A program made the position numbers and the translations under genes. Below the pieces are notes generated by a model. It was not told the origin of the DNA. It saw only the letters and a list, made by a program, of their open reading frames with translations, and made no database searches. 64,000 bases of DNA from JACVRW01 sp963819115. Its GTDB lineage: Bacteria > Actinomycetota > Thermoleophilia > Solirubrobacterales > Thermoleophilaceae. Shown piece by piece: positions 51,998-60,417 of this stretch; position 1 is the stretch's first letter; every line of letters starts with the position of its first letter. The stretch lies in assembly GCA_963819115.1 (NCBI GenBank), contig CAWFUR010000003.1, forward strand, positions 62,001 to 126,000. The letters are read 5' to 3'.

Positions 51998-53140
51998 CTA
52001 CCCGGCCAGAGTCTCGCCGCTGCCATCAAGAAAATGGCGACCTGATCCAGTCGGCGCCTGCGCGCCGGCCAGCGCCCCCCGCAGGGCCTGCGCCACCTCG
52101 CCGAGCGCGTGCGCCGAACTGGGGCTCACAGCCGTGGCGTTGACGAAGCCGTGCACGAGGCCCCAGAAGGGGCGCAAAGTGACCTCGACGCCAGCCTCCT
52201 CGAGACGTCTGGCGTATGCGATTCCCTCGTCGCGCAGCGGATCGAACCCTGCTACGACGACGTGGGCCGCAGCCACGCCGCCGAGGTCGTCTTTGAGCAG
52301 TGGAGACGCGCGCGGGTCGCGAGCCGCCTCGGCGTCGCCACCGAGGTAGTGAGCCCGATACCAGGTCATCTGCGCCTGGGTCAGGAAGAAGCCGTCCCCG
52401 AACTGGCGGTAGGAGCCAGCTTGTCGCGACCAGTCCGTGACTGGGTAGATCAGCAGTTGGAGGGCCGGCGGCGGCCCCTCATCGCGTGCGATCTGCGCGA
52501 CGACTGCCGCGAGGCTTCCACCCGCACTGTCGCCGCCAACGGCGATCGCCGTCGGGTCGGCGCCGAGGCGCTCCGCCTCCTCGAAGGCGAAACGCAACGC
52601 CGCCAGCCCATCCTCGACTGGTGCAGGAAACGGGTGCTCGGGCGCTCGCCGGTAGTCCAAGGAGAGCACCCGCAGCGCCGCCTGGCGGGCCAGGAAGCGG
52701 CAGGGCGCATCGTGGGTGTCGAGGTCGCCACAGACGAAGCCACCGCCATGGAAGTAGACGAGCAGCGGCGAGAGGCCGCGCGTGCCGGGCGGGACGTAGA
52801 GCCGCGCCCGCAGCGGGCCAGCCGGCCCCCTGACAACGAGCTCTTCTACGCGCGACATCCGCAGCGGGACACGCGGCGCGACCAGCGCGGCCTCCGCCCG
52901 AAGCGATTCCCGCGCCTCGGTCACCGGCAGCGTCTCGAAGGGCTTCTCCTCCAGGAGGCCCACCAGCCGCAGCAGGAGCTGCACCTCGGGCTCGAGCAGC
53001 TGTCCGTCGACCCGCACCGGCCGGCCCCCGGCAAGCAGCAACTGCAGCGAGGCGGGCAGTCTCCCAAGAGCCCTCACGACGCGCGGAGCGAAGCGTTCTA
53101 GCACCGGGGCAAGCAAGGGCAGCGACTCTACCCGTGGCAC
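51998..53140 (-). CDS. HSL-family alpha/beta hydrolase (esterase/lipase)
   Basis: 380 residues if started at GTG 53140. Oxyanion-hole motif VYFHGGGFVCGDL near residue 126, DYRRAPEHPFP, nucleophile VGGDSAGGSLAAV near 203, Asp in FDPLRDEGIAYA near 304 and His in LVHGFVNAT near 336: the complete hormone-sensitive-lipase family signature. Esterase for a carboxyl ester, probably a short or medium acyl chain. It lies 49 bp downstream of the aminotransferase on the same strand. The frame stays open up to 53269, overlapping that gene, so the start is uncertain. Confidence 0.85.
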   Translation of the reverse strand: MPRVESLPLLAPVLERFAPRVVRALGRLPASLQLLLAGGRPVRVDGQLLEPEVQLLLRLVGLLEEKPFETLPVTEARESLRAEAALVAPRVPLRMSRVEELVVRGPAGPLRARLYVPPGTRGLSPLLVYFHGGGFVCGDLDTHDAPCRFLARQAALRVLSLDYRRAPEHPFPAPVEDGLAALRFAFEEAERLGADPTAIAVGGDSAGGSLAAVVAQIARDEGPPPALQLLIYPVTDWSRQAGSYRQFGDGFFLTQAQMTWYRAHYLGGDAEAARDPRASPLLKDDLGGVAAAHVVVAGFDPLRDEGIAYARRLEEAGVEVTLRPFWGLVHGFVNATAVSPSSAHALGEVAQALRGALAGAQAPTGSGRHFLDGSGETLAG

Positions 53141-53189
53141 ACGCGGCAGTCCGTCCCACGATCGTTGTGGGGTCGGCGTCGCCGGTGCG

Positions 53190-54488
53190 TCATCGACTGC
53201 CGGCGGCGGAGCGCGACTCTCCGAGCGTCTCCCGGTCCTCCTGCGGCGGCAGCGCCGCGACGGCCGCACCGAGGCGCTGGAGCACTTCGTCGATCTCCTC
53301 CGGCTCGATCGTGAGCGGCGGCATCACCTGCAGCGCCGACTGGCGGTTGAAGGCGAAGATGGCGAGCAGGCCGTGCCGGAAGCACTCCTGGGTGAGCTCG
53401 AACCCGAGCGCGTCCGAGCAGGTGTCGAGCGCGAGCATCAGGCCGAGTCCGCGCACCCCGAGGAGACGATCGGGGTGGCGCTCCACCAGCGCCTCCATGC
53501 CCGCCCGCAGTCGGGCGCCCATCTCGTTCACGTGCGGCAGCAGCGCGGGATCCTCGTAGCGCGCCACCACGGCCTCGATCACCCGCGTGCCCAGCTCGGA
53601 GCCGGCGAAGCTCGAGGGGTGGAAGAAGGGGTCCTCGGCGAAGTGGGCCTCCACGCGATCGCCGAAGCAGCAGGCGGCGATCGGGTACACCCCGGCGCTC
53701 GTGCCCTTACCGGTCACGAGCACGTCGGGGACCACGCCGAAGTGCTCGAAGGCCCACAGGCGGCCGGTGCGACAGAGCCCGGCCTGTACCTCGTCGAGGA
53801 TCATCAGCGCGCCGTGCTCGTCGCAGAGGCGGCGGATCTCCGCGAAGTAGCCGTCCGGCGGCACGAGGTAGCCCCCGGTGGCGGGGATGGTCTCCATGAT
53901 CACCGCCGCCGTGCCGTCGCCGATCGCCCCCTCCAGCGCGGCGGCATCGCCGAAGGGCAGGCGCACGATGCCCGGAGTGAGCGGGCGGTAGCGGTCCGAG
54001 AGCGGCGGATCGTCCATCGCGAGCGAGAAGCCCACGTGCCCGTGATACCCGTGCTCGGCGCACACGAGATCGGTGCGGCCGGTGACCGAGCGCGCCAGCT
54101 TGCAGGCCACCTCCACGGCCTCGGCCCCGGAGGCCGTGAAGAACGAGTAGCGCAGCGGCTCCGGCAGGAGGCGGTGGAGGGCGGCGGCGCCCTCGGCGCG
54201 TCTCAGTGACGGGAGCAGCCAGTCGCCCATGTCGTGCTCGGCCAGGGCCGCCGTGAGCGCCTCGACCGCGAACCGGGGATGGTGCCCGAAGTTGAACACA
54301 CCGCCCGAGCTGCGGGCGTTGATGTAGTCGCGGCCGTCGAGGCCCCAGACCCGCACGCCCTCGCGCCGGTGCTGGACCAGGTCTATGCCGAGCCCGCGAA
54401 AGGCCTCGGCCCGGTGCGGCGACAGGTGGCCGGCGATCAGGTCGAAGGCCTCCGCGCTGGTGGTGGGATGGTCGTGGGCCACGGTCAT
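53190..54488 (-). CDS. Class III aminotransferase
   Basis: 432 residues from ATG 54488. RVWGLDGRDYINARSSGGVFNFG near residue 47, then ASGAEAVEVACKLARSVTGR near 120, Asp in LMILDEVQAGLCRTG near 232 and Schiff-base Lys in VLVTGKGTSAGVYPIAA near 260. Resembles ornithine/diaminobutyrate-type and 4-aminobutyrate-type enzymes; substrate unknown, but transfers an amino group to a ketone or aldehyde. Its start overlaps the kinase-like gene by 4 bp, so it is in the island 1 operon. Confidence 0.88.
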   Translation of the reverse strand: MTVAHDHPTTSAEAFDLIAGHLSPHRAEAFRGLGIDLVQHRREGVRVWGLDGRDYINARSSGGVFNFGHHPRFAVEALTAALAEHDMGDWLLPSLRRAEGAAALHRLLPEPLRYSFFTASGAEAVEVACKLARSVTGRTDLVCAEHGYHGHVGFSLAMDDPPLSDRYRPLTPGIVRLPFGDAAALEGAIGDGTAAVIMETIPATGGYLVPPDGYFAEIRRLCDEHGALMILDEVQAGLCRTGRLWAFEHFGVVPDVLVTGKGTSAGVYPIAACCFGDRVEAHFAEDPFFHPSSFAGSELGTRVIEAVVARYEDPALLPHVNEMGARLRAGMEALVERHPDRLLGVRGLGLMLALDTCSDALGFELTQECFRHGLLAIFAFNRQSALQVMPPLTIEPEEIDEVLQRLGAAVAALPPQEDRETLGESRSAAGSR

Positions 54489-55426
54489 CGGTGCTCGCTC
54501 TCTGGTAGCTCGGGGGGTCCGTAGTGGTAGGGGGGCGGCAGCAGAAAGGGGTAGGGCCGGCGGCGCACGCGGCGCTGCCAGGCCCGGTCCGCGCGACGCA
54601 ATCGCTGCATCAGCAGCCAGAGCCTTCTGTCGCGGGCGAAGTAGCGACGCACCTCACCCTCCTCGATCGGCGGTCCCACCCGGCCGGCCGTTGCCTTGAG
54701 GAAGGTCGGCAGCCAGCGGTCGAGGCGCTCCTTGACGAGGTTCGAGGCCACGTCCACCAGCACGGTGCGGGCGTCGTGGTACTGGGCCATCACCCGGTGC
54801 GCGACCGGCACCAGCAGCCCGCGGAGGGCCCACGGATAGATCGACAGGAAGAGCGAGAGGTCGAGCATGTGGCGGCCGCCGGGCGAGCGCATGAGGGGCG
54901 TGGAGAGATCGAAGCACGCGAGCCGTCCGTCCTCCACCGCCCAGTTCGAGGCCTGCGCGTCGAGGCCGAGCCCCTCGTCCACCACCGCCGTGACGTGCCC
55001 AGCCAGGGCGTCCAGCACTGCCGCGCCGCTCTCCGGCGTGGCGTCCCGAAGGAACTCGTTGAGATGCCGCTCGCGAGGCACGAACGGCTGGACCAGGTAC
55101 GCGCGCGGCCCGCCGTCGCTCGAGCTCGCGGCGCGCAGCTCGGTGGGCAGCACCCGCACCCCGCGATCCCGCAGCGCCGCGGTGTACCGCTCGAGCAGCT
55201 CGCCGTAGCGCTGAAGCTGCGCGCTGTCGCGAAACGGCGGCATCCGCTTGACGGCGAACTCGGGCCGCTCGGACGGCCAGCCGAACACGAGCGTGACCTC
55301 GCCGTACCCCATCACCCGGAGCGCCCCCGGCTCACCGGCGTGGATGGCCTGCTCCACGACGCCGTCCACGCGCTCGATGTCGAGCGCCTGCGCAGATGAG
55401 GGGATCCCGGCGGCGGCCTGGCTCAT
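54485..55426 (-). CDS. Kinase-like fold protein of unknown function (DUF6206-like)
   Basis: 313 residues from ATG 55426. The layout looks like a small-molecule or protein kinase fold: EFAVKRMPPFRD near residue 57 (the AxK Lys of kinases), then YLVQPFVPRERHLNEFL near 110, EGLGLDAQASNWAVEDGRLA near 152 (catalytic Asp and Asn at the D-x4-N spacing) and CFDLSTPLMRSP near 172 (metal-binding DxD-type Asp). The C-terminal third is basic. Related proteins in my knowledge are unnamed. It is between an acyltransferase and an aminotransferase, with 5 bp and 4 bp of gap and overlap, so it probably works on the same substrate. Confidence 0.65.
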   Translation of the reverse strand: MSQAAAGIPSSAQALDIERVDGVVEQAIHAGEPGALRVMGYGEVTLVFGWPSERPEFAVKRMPPFRDSAQLQRYGELLERYTAALRDRGVRVLPTELRAASSSDGGPRAYLVQPFVPRERHLNEFLRDATPESGAAVLDALAGHVTAVVDEGLGLDAQASNWAVEDGRLACFDLSTPLMRSPGGRHMLDLSLFLSIYPWALRGLLVPVAHRVMAQYHDARTVLVDVASNLVKERLDRWLPTFLKATAGRVGPPIEEGEVRRYFARDRRLWLLMQRLRRADRAWQRRVRRRPYPFLLPPPYHYGPPELPESEHR

Positions 55427-55431
55427 AGCGT

Positions 55432-56853
55432 CTAGGCGCGCGCCGGCACGCGGCGCCGGCCCGGCCGCTGGGCCAGCTCCAGCAGCTCGGACAGCGATTC
55501 GGCGATGCCGCTCTCAAGCTCGGCGAGGTCGGGCACGGTCGCGCGGTCGGCGTTCAGGCCGAAGGTGAGCCGGTCCTGGTAGCTCACCACGGCGATTCCC
55601 ACGGAGTGGCGGGCAAAGATCGGGACCAGCGGCACCACGCGGTGCACCGGCGCGCCGAACGAGTAGAAGGTGGCCCGCAGGCCCGGCACGTTCGTGATCG
55701 TGACGTTGAACAGGCGGGGGGCGAAGGACAGCCGGACCACCAGGGCGTGCAGCACCGGCGGCGCAAGCCCGATGAGGTCGGTCATCGCATCGACCCCGGC
55801 CCGGCGCCTGCCGGCCTTGAGCAGTTCGGTGGCCTCCACCGTCCTGCGGTAGCGCGAGAGCGGCGTGCGCCCGCTCACGGGCAGGTCCACGAAAAGCGAG
55901 CTGACGCGGTTGCCGAGCGCCAGCAGCTCACTCGTCTCCCGAAGGCTCACCGGCACCTGGGCCCGGATGCCCTGCGCGGGGAGCCGCTCGCCGCGGCTGC
56001 GCAGGAGTTGACGCAGCCCGCCGGCGCACGCCGCCAGCACGACGTCGTTGACGGTGCCGCCCAGCGCGCGCTTGATCTCCTTGAGGTCGTCGAGCGAGAC
56101 GGTTAGCGCCGCCATGCGCCTCGTGGCGCCGACCTCGGCGTTGAGGCTCGACGGCGGCGCGGCCACCAGCTCGTCGTGGGCGATGAAGTCGGCGAGCGCG
56201 CGGGAGCGCTCGAGCATCCCGGCGAGGCGCCGGGGATGAAGCGCCGCGTCCACCCCCGCCATCGCTCCGTGGGCGAGCAGTGTCAGGGGCGAGCCGCCGG
56301 GATCGCCCTCGGGCGGGGGCGGGAGGGTTTCGAGCAGCCCGCGCGAGCCGGCCGGGGGCTCGGGCTCGGCGTCGAGCATGAGGCTGCTGACCATCGCGCC
56401 GCTCACCCCGTCGACGAGGCAGTGGTGCACCTTGCAGGCGAGTGCCCAGCGACCCTCCTCGAGCCCGTCGAGCAGGGTGAACTCCCACAGAGGGTGTGCG
56501 CGGTCCAGCCGGTGCGAGTAGAAGTCGCCGAGCCAGTCGAGAAGCTCAGCGTCCCGGCCGGGAGCCGGAAGGCTCGCCCGGCGCACGTGGTTGCCCACGT
56601 CGAAGGCGGGGTCCTCCACCCACTCGGGCCAGGAGAAGCGGCCCACGCGCGGCGAGCCGAGCCGCCGCCGGAAGTGGGGCAGCAGCTCGAGGCGCTCCTT
56701 CAGCAGCGACACGAGCTGGTCCACGCCGGGAGCTCCGCCCCCCGGGACCGGGTCGCAGACGAGCGTCCAGCCCACATGCATGTGCGAGCACTCGTCGCCG
56801 TCCTCCAGCTCCAGGAAGGCCGCGTCCAGCGGCGTGAGGTGGTCGGCTGCCAT
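55432..56853 (-). CDS. Wax ester synthase / diacylglycerol acyltransferase (WS/DGAT)
   Basis: 473 residues, full length. LTPLDAAFLELEDGDECSHMHVG at the N-terminus, the catalytic motif KVHHCLVDGVSGAMV near residue 140 (HHxxxDG), NDVVLAACAGGLRQLL near 265 and TITNVPGLRATFYSFGAP near 390, all typical of WS/DGAT. It esterifies a fatty acyl-CoA to an alcohol, diacylglycerol or glycerol-type acceptor. It is the upstream gene of the island 1 coupled cluster. A second, frameshifted member is in island 2. Confidence 0.92.
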   Translation of the reverse strand: MAADHLTPLDAAFLELEDGDECSHMHVGWTLVCDPVPGGGAPGVDQLVSLLKERLELLPHFRRRLGSPRVGRFSWPEWVEDPAFDVGNHVRRASLPAPGRDAELLDWLGDFYSHRLDRAHPLWEFTLLDGLEEGRWALACKVHHCLVDGVSGAMVSSLMLDAEPEPPAGSRGLLETLPPPPEGDPGGSPLTLLAHGAMAGVDAALHPRRLAGMLERSRALADFIAHDELVAAPPSSLNAEVGATRRMAALTVSLDDLKEIKRALGGTVNDVVLAACAGGLRQLLRSRGERLPAQGIRAQVPVSLRETSELLALGNRVSSLFVDLPVSGRTPLSRYRRTVEATELLKAGRRRAGVDAMTDLIGLAPPVLHALVVRLSFAPRLFNVTITNVPGLRATFYSFGAPVHRVVPLVPIFARHSVGIAVVSYQDRLTFGLNADRATVPDLAELESGIAESLSELLELAQRPGRRRVPARA

Positions 56854-56937
56854 TTCGGCTCTGTGCGCAACGTATGCCCCCAGAGCCCTCCCGGCATCGC
56901 GGGAAGCTACGGATCCCGCAGAGGGTTCTTGCGCGGA

Positions 56938-58162
56938 TCAGAGGCAGCGGTAGAGGGCGTCCCGCAGGGCCTTCTCGCGCGGGTCGTCGTTCAGATGGAA
57001 GCCCAGCCGGTTCATAACGTAGGCGAACGAGACGTCGCGATCGCGGTCGGCGAACGCGAACGAGCCGCCCGCACCGGGGTGGCCGAAGGCCCGATCGCTC
57101 GAGCCGAATCGGAGCTCGCCCAGCGGCCGCACGAACCCAAGCGAGAACGCGGTGTCCACCCTCAGCACCTCGTCGCGCCAGCCGCGGACCGGCGCCCAGG
57201 GGAAGCGCGTGAGCTCCTCGAAGGTGGCGGGCGTCAGCCCGAGCTCCTCCCGGGGACCCGAGAAGGCGGCGTAGGCGCGGGCGATGTCACGCGCGCCGCC
57301 GACGGCCCCTCCCGCCGGGAACTCGAGCCGCCGGTACTCGCTCACATCGAGGTCGGCCGGCGAGCGCAGGCGCGGGTTGGCGAAGGCCCGGAAGCTGAGC
57401 GAGCGCGGGTTGAGCATCGCCAGCGCCATCGCCGGTGGCAGGTGGCGGAGCTGCGGCAGGGCCTTCAGCGGCGAGACGCGCTCGATGCGGGCGATGCGCT
57501 CGGGACCCACCTCGTCCGGCACCCCGAAGTGGACGTCCAGCCCGAGCGGCGCCGCGATCTCCTCGGCGAAGAAGCGCCCCAGCGTGCGGCCCTCCGGATC
57601 AACTCGCCGGATCAGCTCCCCTCGTACCAGCCCAGGCTGATGCCGTGATAGCCGTGGCACGTGCCCGGCGGCCAGGCCGGACGCTGACGGGCGATGATGG
57701 CCGCCGGCCGATCGAAGTCCGCGAGCATGCCCGGGTCGAGCGGGGCGTCGATCACCGGCAGGCCCGCTGGTGGGCGAGCAGCTGGCGCAGCGTCACCTCC
57801 TGCCTGCCGGCCTGGCCGAACTCCGGCCAGTAGGCGGTCACGCGCTCGTCGTAGTCCAGCCAGCCACGCGAGTGGGCCAGCGCGAGCGTCATCGCCGAGA
57901 GCCCCTTGGAGGTCGAGTACAGCAGCACGAGGGTTTGCTCCTCCCAGGGAGAGCCATCGCGCGCGTCGCGCACGCCGCCCCACAGGTCCACCACCTTCTC
58001 GCCCCCGACGTAGGCCGCGCACGCGGCGCCAAGCTCACGCCGCTCGGCGAAGTTGCGCTCGAACTCACGCCACACCTCTCCGAATCCGGGGGCCACCGAT
58101 CCGCCGATCAGGCGGCGACCGTAGCGCCAAAATGCGCCGGCGCGCCTCCCGCTCCGGCGCAC
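56938..58162 (-). pseudogene. Beta-lactamase-family (class C/EstB-like) serine hydrolase, broken by two frameshifts
   Basis: Three frames together make one protein of about 400 residues. Frame one (58162 to about 57771): VAPGFGEVWREFERNFAERR, the SxxK site VLLYSTSKGLSAMTL and VTLRQLLAHQ. One missing G near 57771 shifts to frame two (AGLPVIDAPLD, GYHGISLGWY), and a second missing G in a G run near 57618 shifts to frame three (GELIRRVDPEGRTLGRFFAE to the stop at 56938), including GHPGAGGSFAFADRDRDV. Both breaks are single-base losses, so sequencing error or true decay are both possible. Start: ATG 58162 or GTG 58096. Confidence 0.8.
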
Positions 58163-58326
58163 TTCCGCCGAGAGAGTGAAGGCGTCGGCTGGCTACTTGA
58201 TTGACCCGCGAGGCGAAGCTGGAGCTGGTGCATGCGCACGCGTGGGGCGACATCGTCGTCCTTAGTCGGTGCGAGGGAGACGTCGTCCGGAGAGCCGGGG
58301 ACCAAGTCGCCAGACGCGCCAGCGGG

Positions 58327-58509
58327 CTTGCTCTCGCTCAGCCCTCACCGTCTTGGAAACGGGTTGGAAACCTCAAGGGGCACCGGAGCGCACCACGAGG
58401 CACCTGCCATCCCGCTACCAAGCCAAGGAGCACCCGAGTGCACCACGCGACACCCTTCGGAAGCAACTGAAAATCGTGGTGTCGCCGGTTCGATTCCGGC
58501 CCTCGCCAT
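58327..58509 (+). repeat. Island end repeat, copy 1 (arm region plus 44-bp tRNA-Phe 3' copy)
   Basis: Positions 58466-58509 repeat the tRNA-Phe 3' half. The preceding ~140 bp (TTGGAAACGGGTTGGAAACC, CTCAAGGGGCACCGGAG, CACCACGAGGCACCTGC) matches the copy at 62409. It contains close TGGAAAC and CACC repeats, as expected for integrase arm sites. It does not encode the 5' half of a tRNA. The rest of the gap 58163-58664 holds no gene I can support. Confidence 0.78.
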
Positions 58510-58664
58510 TCCCTTGGGAGCCCGCCTCGGCGCCGAGCTCGCCAGCGGGCGCGTCACGGCTGAATACAGCGGGTAATCCCGGAGCCGGTCTTCGGACTCC
58601 GACGGATGTCGGCGGGCCTCCCGCGATCCAGGCTTCGTGTGGCCCAGACGCAGGAGATTTGGTC

Positions 58665-59927
58665 ATGTCCGTCAAGCCGCACGTCGTAGTTCTCGGTGGA
58701 GGCTTCGCCGCTCTGGAGAGCGTGTTCCTGATGCGCATGCGGATGCGCGATCAGGTCGACCTGACGCTTGTCTCCGACAGTGACTCGTTCGTCTTTCGCC
58801 CGAACACGATCTACATTCCGTTCGGCGCTGATCCGCAGTCGCTTCTGGTGGACCTCGAACGGCCGCTGCGACGGCGGGATGTCGTGTTCGAGCGCGGCTC
58901 GGTCGCCGAGGTCGATCCCTACCTGCGCCGGGTCAGCCTCGCCGACGGGCGCCAGCTCGTCTATGACAAGCTCGTGATCGCCACAGGCGCGGCGACCGCG
59001 GCCGGCGAGGTCCCGGGGCTGACCGAGCACGCTGCGACGGTCTGGACGGCACACGAGATGCTCGGCGTGCGTGAGCGCTTCGAGCGCATCCGCGACCGGG
59101 CTCGGGCCGGCGAGCGGCCACGTGTGCTGTTCCTGATACCGCCGAACAATAAGTGCGCCGGACCGCTCTACGAGATCGTGATGATGCTCGAGACCTGGCT
59201 GCGGCGGGAGCACGTCCGCGACAACGTGGAGATCACCTGGTCGACCATGGAGAAGTCGTTTATCCAGGCCTTCGGCCCACGCCTGCACGAATTGGTGACC
59301 GACGAGTTCGCAGAGCGCGGGATCGACGGACACACCGACGAGGTGGTCACCCAGGTCCTCCCCGGCGAGGCTTGCTACGCGGACGGAACGAAACGGAGCT
59401 TCGACGACCTGATCGCCTTCCCGCCGTACATATCCGCGGTTCGCTATGAGGCGCTGCCCTCAGACGAGCACGGCTTCCTGATCACCGACGCCGCCACCCG
59501 GCAGGTGAATGGCCACCCCGACATCTATGCGCCCGGCGATGCCGGCGACTTCCCCGTGAAGCAGGCCTTCCTGGCCTTTCTCCAAGCCGACACCGTGGCC
59601 GAGCACATCGGCGCCGACGTGACGGGACACGCCTTCGAGGCGCCCTTCGACCCGGTGAGCATGTGCGTGATGGAGATGTTCGACAAGGCGACCTTCGCCC
59701 AGGTGCCGCTCGAGCTCACCGGCGACCCGCAGTCACCGGTGCGCGTCCGGCCCGGCGCCGATGACGCGTACAAGGTCGGCACCTCGCCACTTTGGCGCCT
59801 CGGAAAGAAGATGCTCGGCTTCTCGGTGCCGATGCGCTTCCATGCGGGCGAGCCCTTCCACGCCGGCATGGCCTGGCAGATGATGGACGTTGGGCTTAAG
59901 GGCATGGCCGGGGTACTGGCGGACTGA
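58665..59927 (+). CDS. Sulfide:quinone-oxidoreductase-like FAD flavoprotein
   Basis: 420 residues from ATG 58665 with Shine-Dalgarno CAGGAG. FAD motif VVVLGGGFAALESVF near residue 8, LVIATGAATAAGEVPG near 105, the SQR-type Cys in IPPNNKCAGPLYEIVMMLE near 163, DLIAFPPYISAVRYEALP near 250, and DIYAPGDAGDFP near 286. SQR normally uses three cysteines; only the one in NKCAGP is clearly placed, so it may be a sulfide-quinone reductase or a relative. A rhodanese gene overlaps its stop (TGATG), which fits sulfide-derived sulfur handling. Confidence 0.8.
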   Translation: MSVKPHVVVLGGGFAALESVFLMRMRMRDQVDLTLVSDSDSFVFRPNTIYIPFGADPQSLLVDLERPLRRRDVVFERGSVAEVDPYLRRVSLADGRQLVYDKLVIATGAATAAGEVPGLTEHAATVWTAHEMLGVRERFERIRDRARAGERPRVLFLIPPNNKCAGPLYEIVMMLETWLRREHVRDNVEITWSTMEKSFIQAFGPRLHELVTDEFAERGIDGHTDEVVTQVLPGEACYADGTKRSFDDLIAFPPYISAVRYEALPSDEHGFLITDAATRQVNGHPDIYAPGDAGDFPVKQAFLAFLQADTVAEHIGADVTGHAFEAPFDPVSMCVMEMFDKATFAQVPLELTGDPQSPVRVRPGADDAYKVGTSPLWRLGKKMLGFSVPMRFHAGEPFHAGMAWQMMDVGLKGMAGVLAD

Positions 59928-60409
59928 TGGGCCCTCCGGCCGTATCGACGAGCTTCGAGCGCCTGCCGCGGCGGGCGCAGACATGCATGATCCCAAAGCC
60001 GCACGAGCGCGATCCCGGGCTTGTGGTCGTCGACGCGACCTGGGGAACGATTCAGCCGATCGCCGTGATGTCCGGCGTCGAGACGATCGGTGAGCTCGAG
60101 CTGATCGAGCATCTGCGCGCCCGTCGCCAGCTCATCGACACCCGCGAGTCCAGATTCGTCGAGCAGGGCACGATCCCCGGTGCGGTCGCGATCCCGCACA
60201 CCGAGATTGATGAGCACCTCGGCGAGCTCGACCCGTTCCAACCGATCGTGCTCTTCTGCAACGGCCCGCAATGCAAAGCCACACCCGACGCCGTGCACCG
60301 CCTCCTCGCTGCCGGTCGCCCACCAGCGCTGATGCTCTACTACCGCGGCGGGATGCACGACTGGATCTCGCTCGGGCTGCCGATCGAGGCCCGGAGCCGG
60401 GGCGGGTAA
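59927..60409 (+). CDS. Rhodanese-domain sulfurtransferase
   Basis: 160 residues. Rhodanese fold: RQLIDTRESRFVEQGTIPGAVAIP near residue 68 and the active-site loop IVLFCNGPQCKATPDAVHRL near 108, where Cys heads the CNGPQC loop. RGGMHDWISLGLP near 143 is the last motif. It transfers sulfane sulfur. The N-terminal ~50 residues are not part of the domain; an internal ATG at 59987 is possible. ATG 59927 overlaps the SQR-like gene's stop, so the two form an operon. Confidence 0.85.
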   Translation: MGPPAVSTSFERLPRRAQTCMIPKPHERDPGLVVVDATWGTIQPIAVMSGVETIGELELIEHLRARRQLIDTRESRFVEQGTIPGAVAIPHTEIDEHLGELDPFQPIVLFCNGPQCKATPDAVHRLLAAGRPPALMLYYRGGMHDWISLGLPIEARSRGG

Positions 60410-60417
60410 CCAACAGC

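Larger units (their letters stand above)
51880..58509. mobile_element. Putative tRNA-Phe-associated island 1
   Basis: Bounded by the tRNA-Phe 3' end and the first 44-bp copy. Carries HSL-type hydrolase, class III aminotransferase, kinase-like protein, WS/DGAT acyltransferase and a beta-lactamase-family pseudogene, all on the minus strand. No integrase, relaxase or phage gene is visible, so it is either a remnant or mobilised in trans. Confidence 0.6.

Noticed and set aside
58466..58509. A second tRNA-Phe gene
   Set aside because: Only the 3' half is present; no acceptor 5' strand, D arm or 5' anticodon stem. The same is true at 62548-62591.
58345..58557. Short protein frames across the tRNA copies (for example one starting MARAGIEPATPRF)
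   Set aside because: This kind of peptide is a known false translation of tRNA sequence; it depends on the 44-bp repeat and has no other support.
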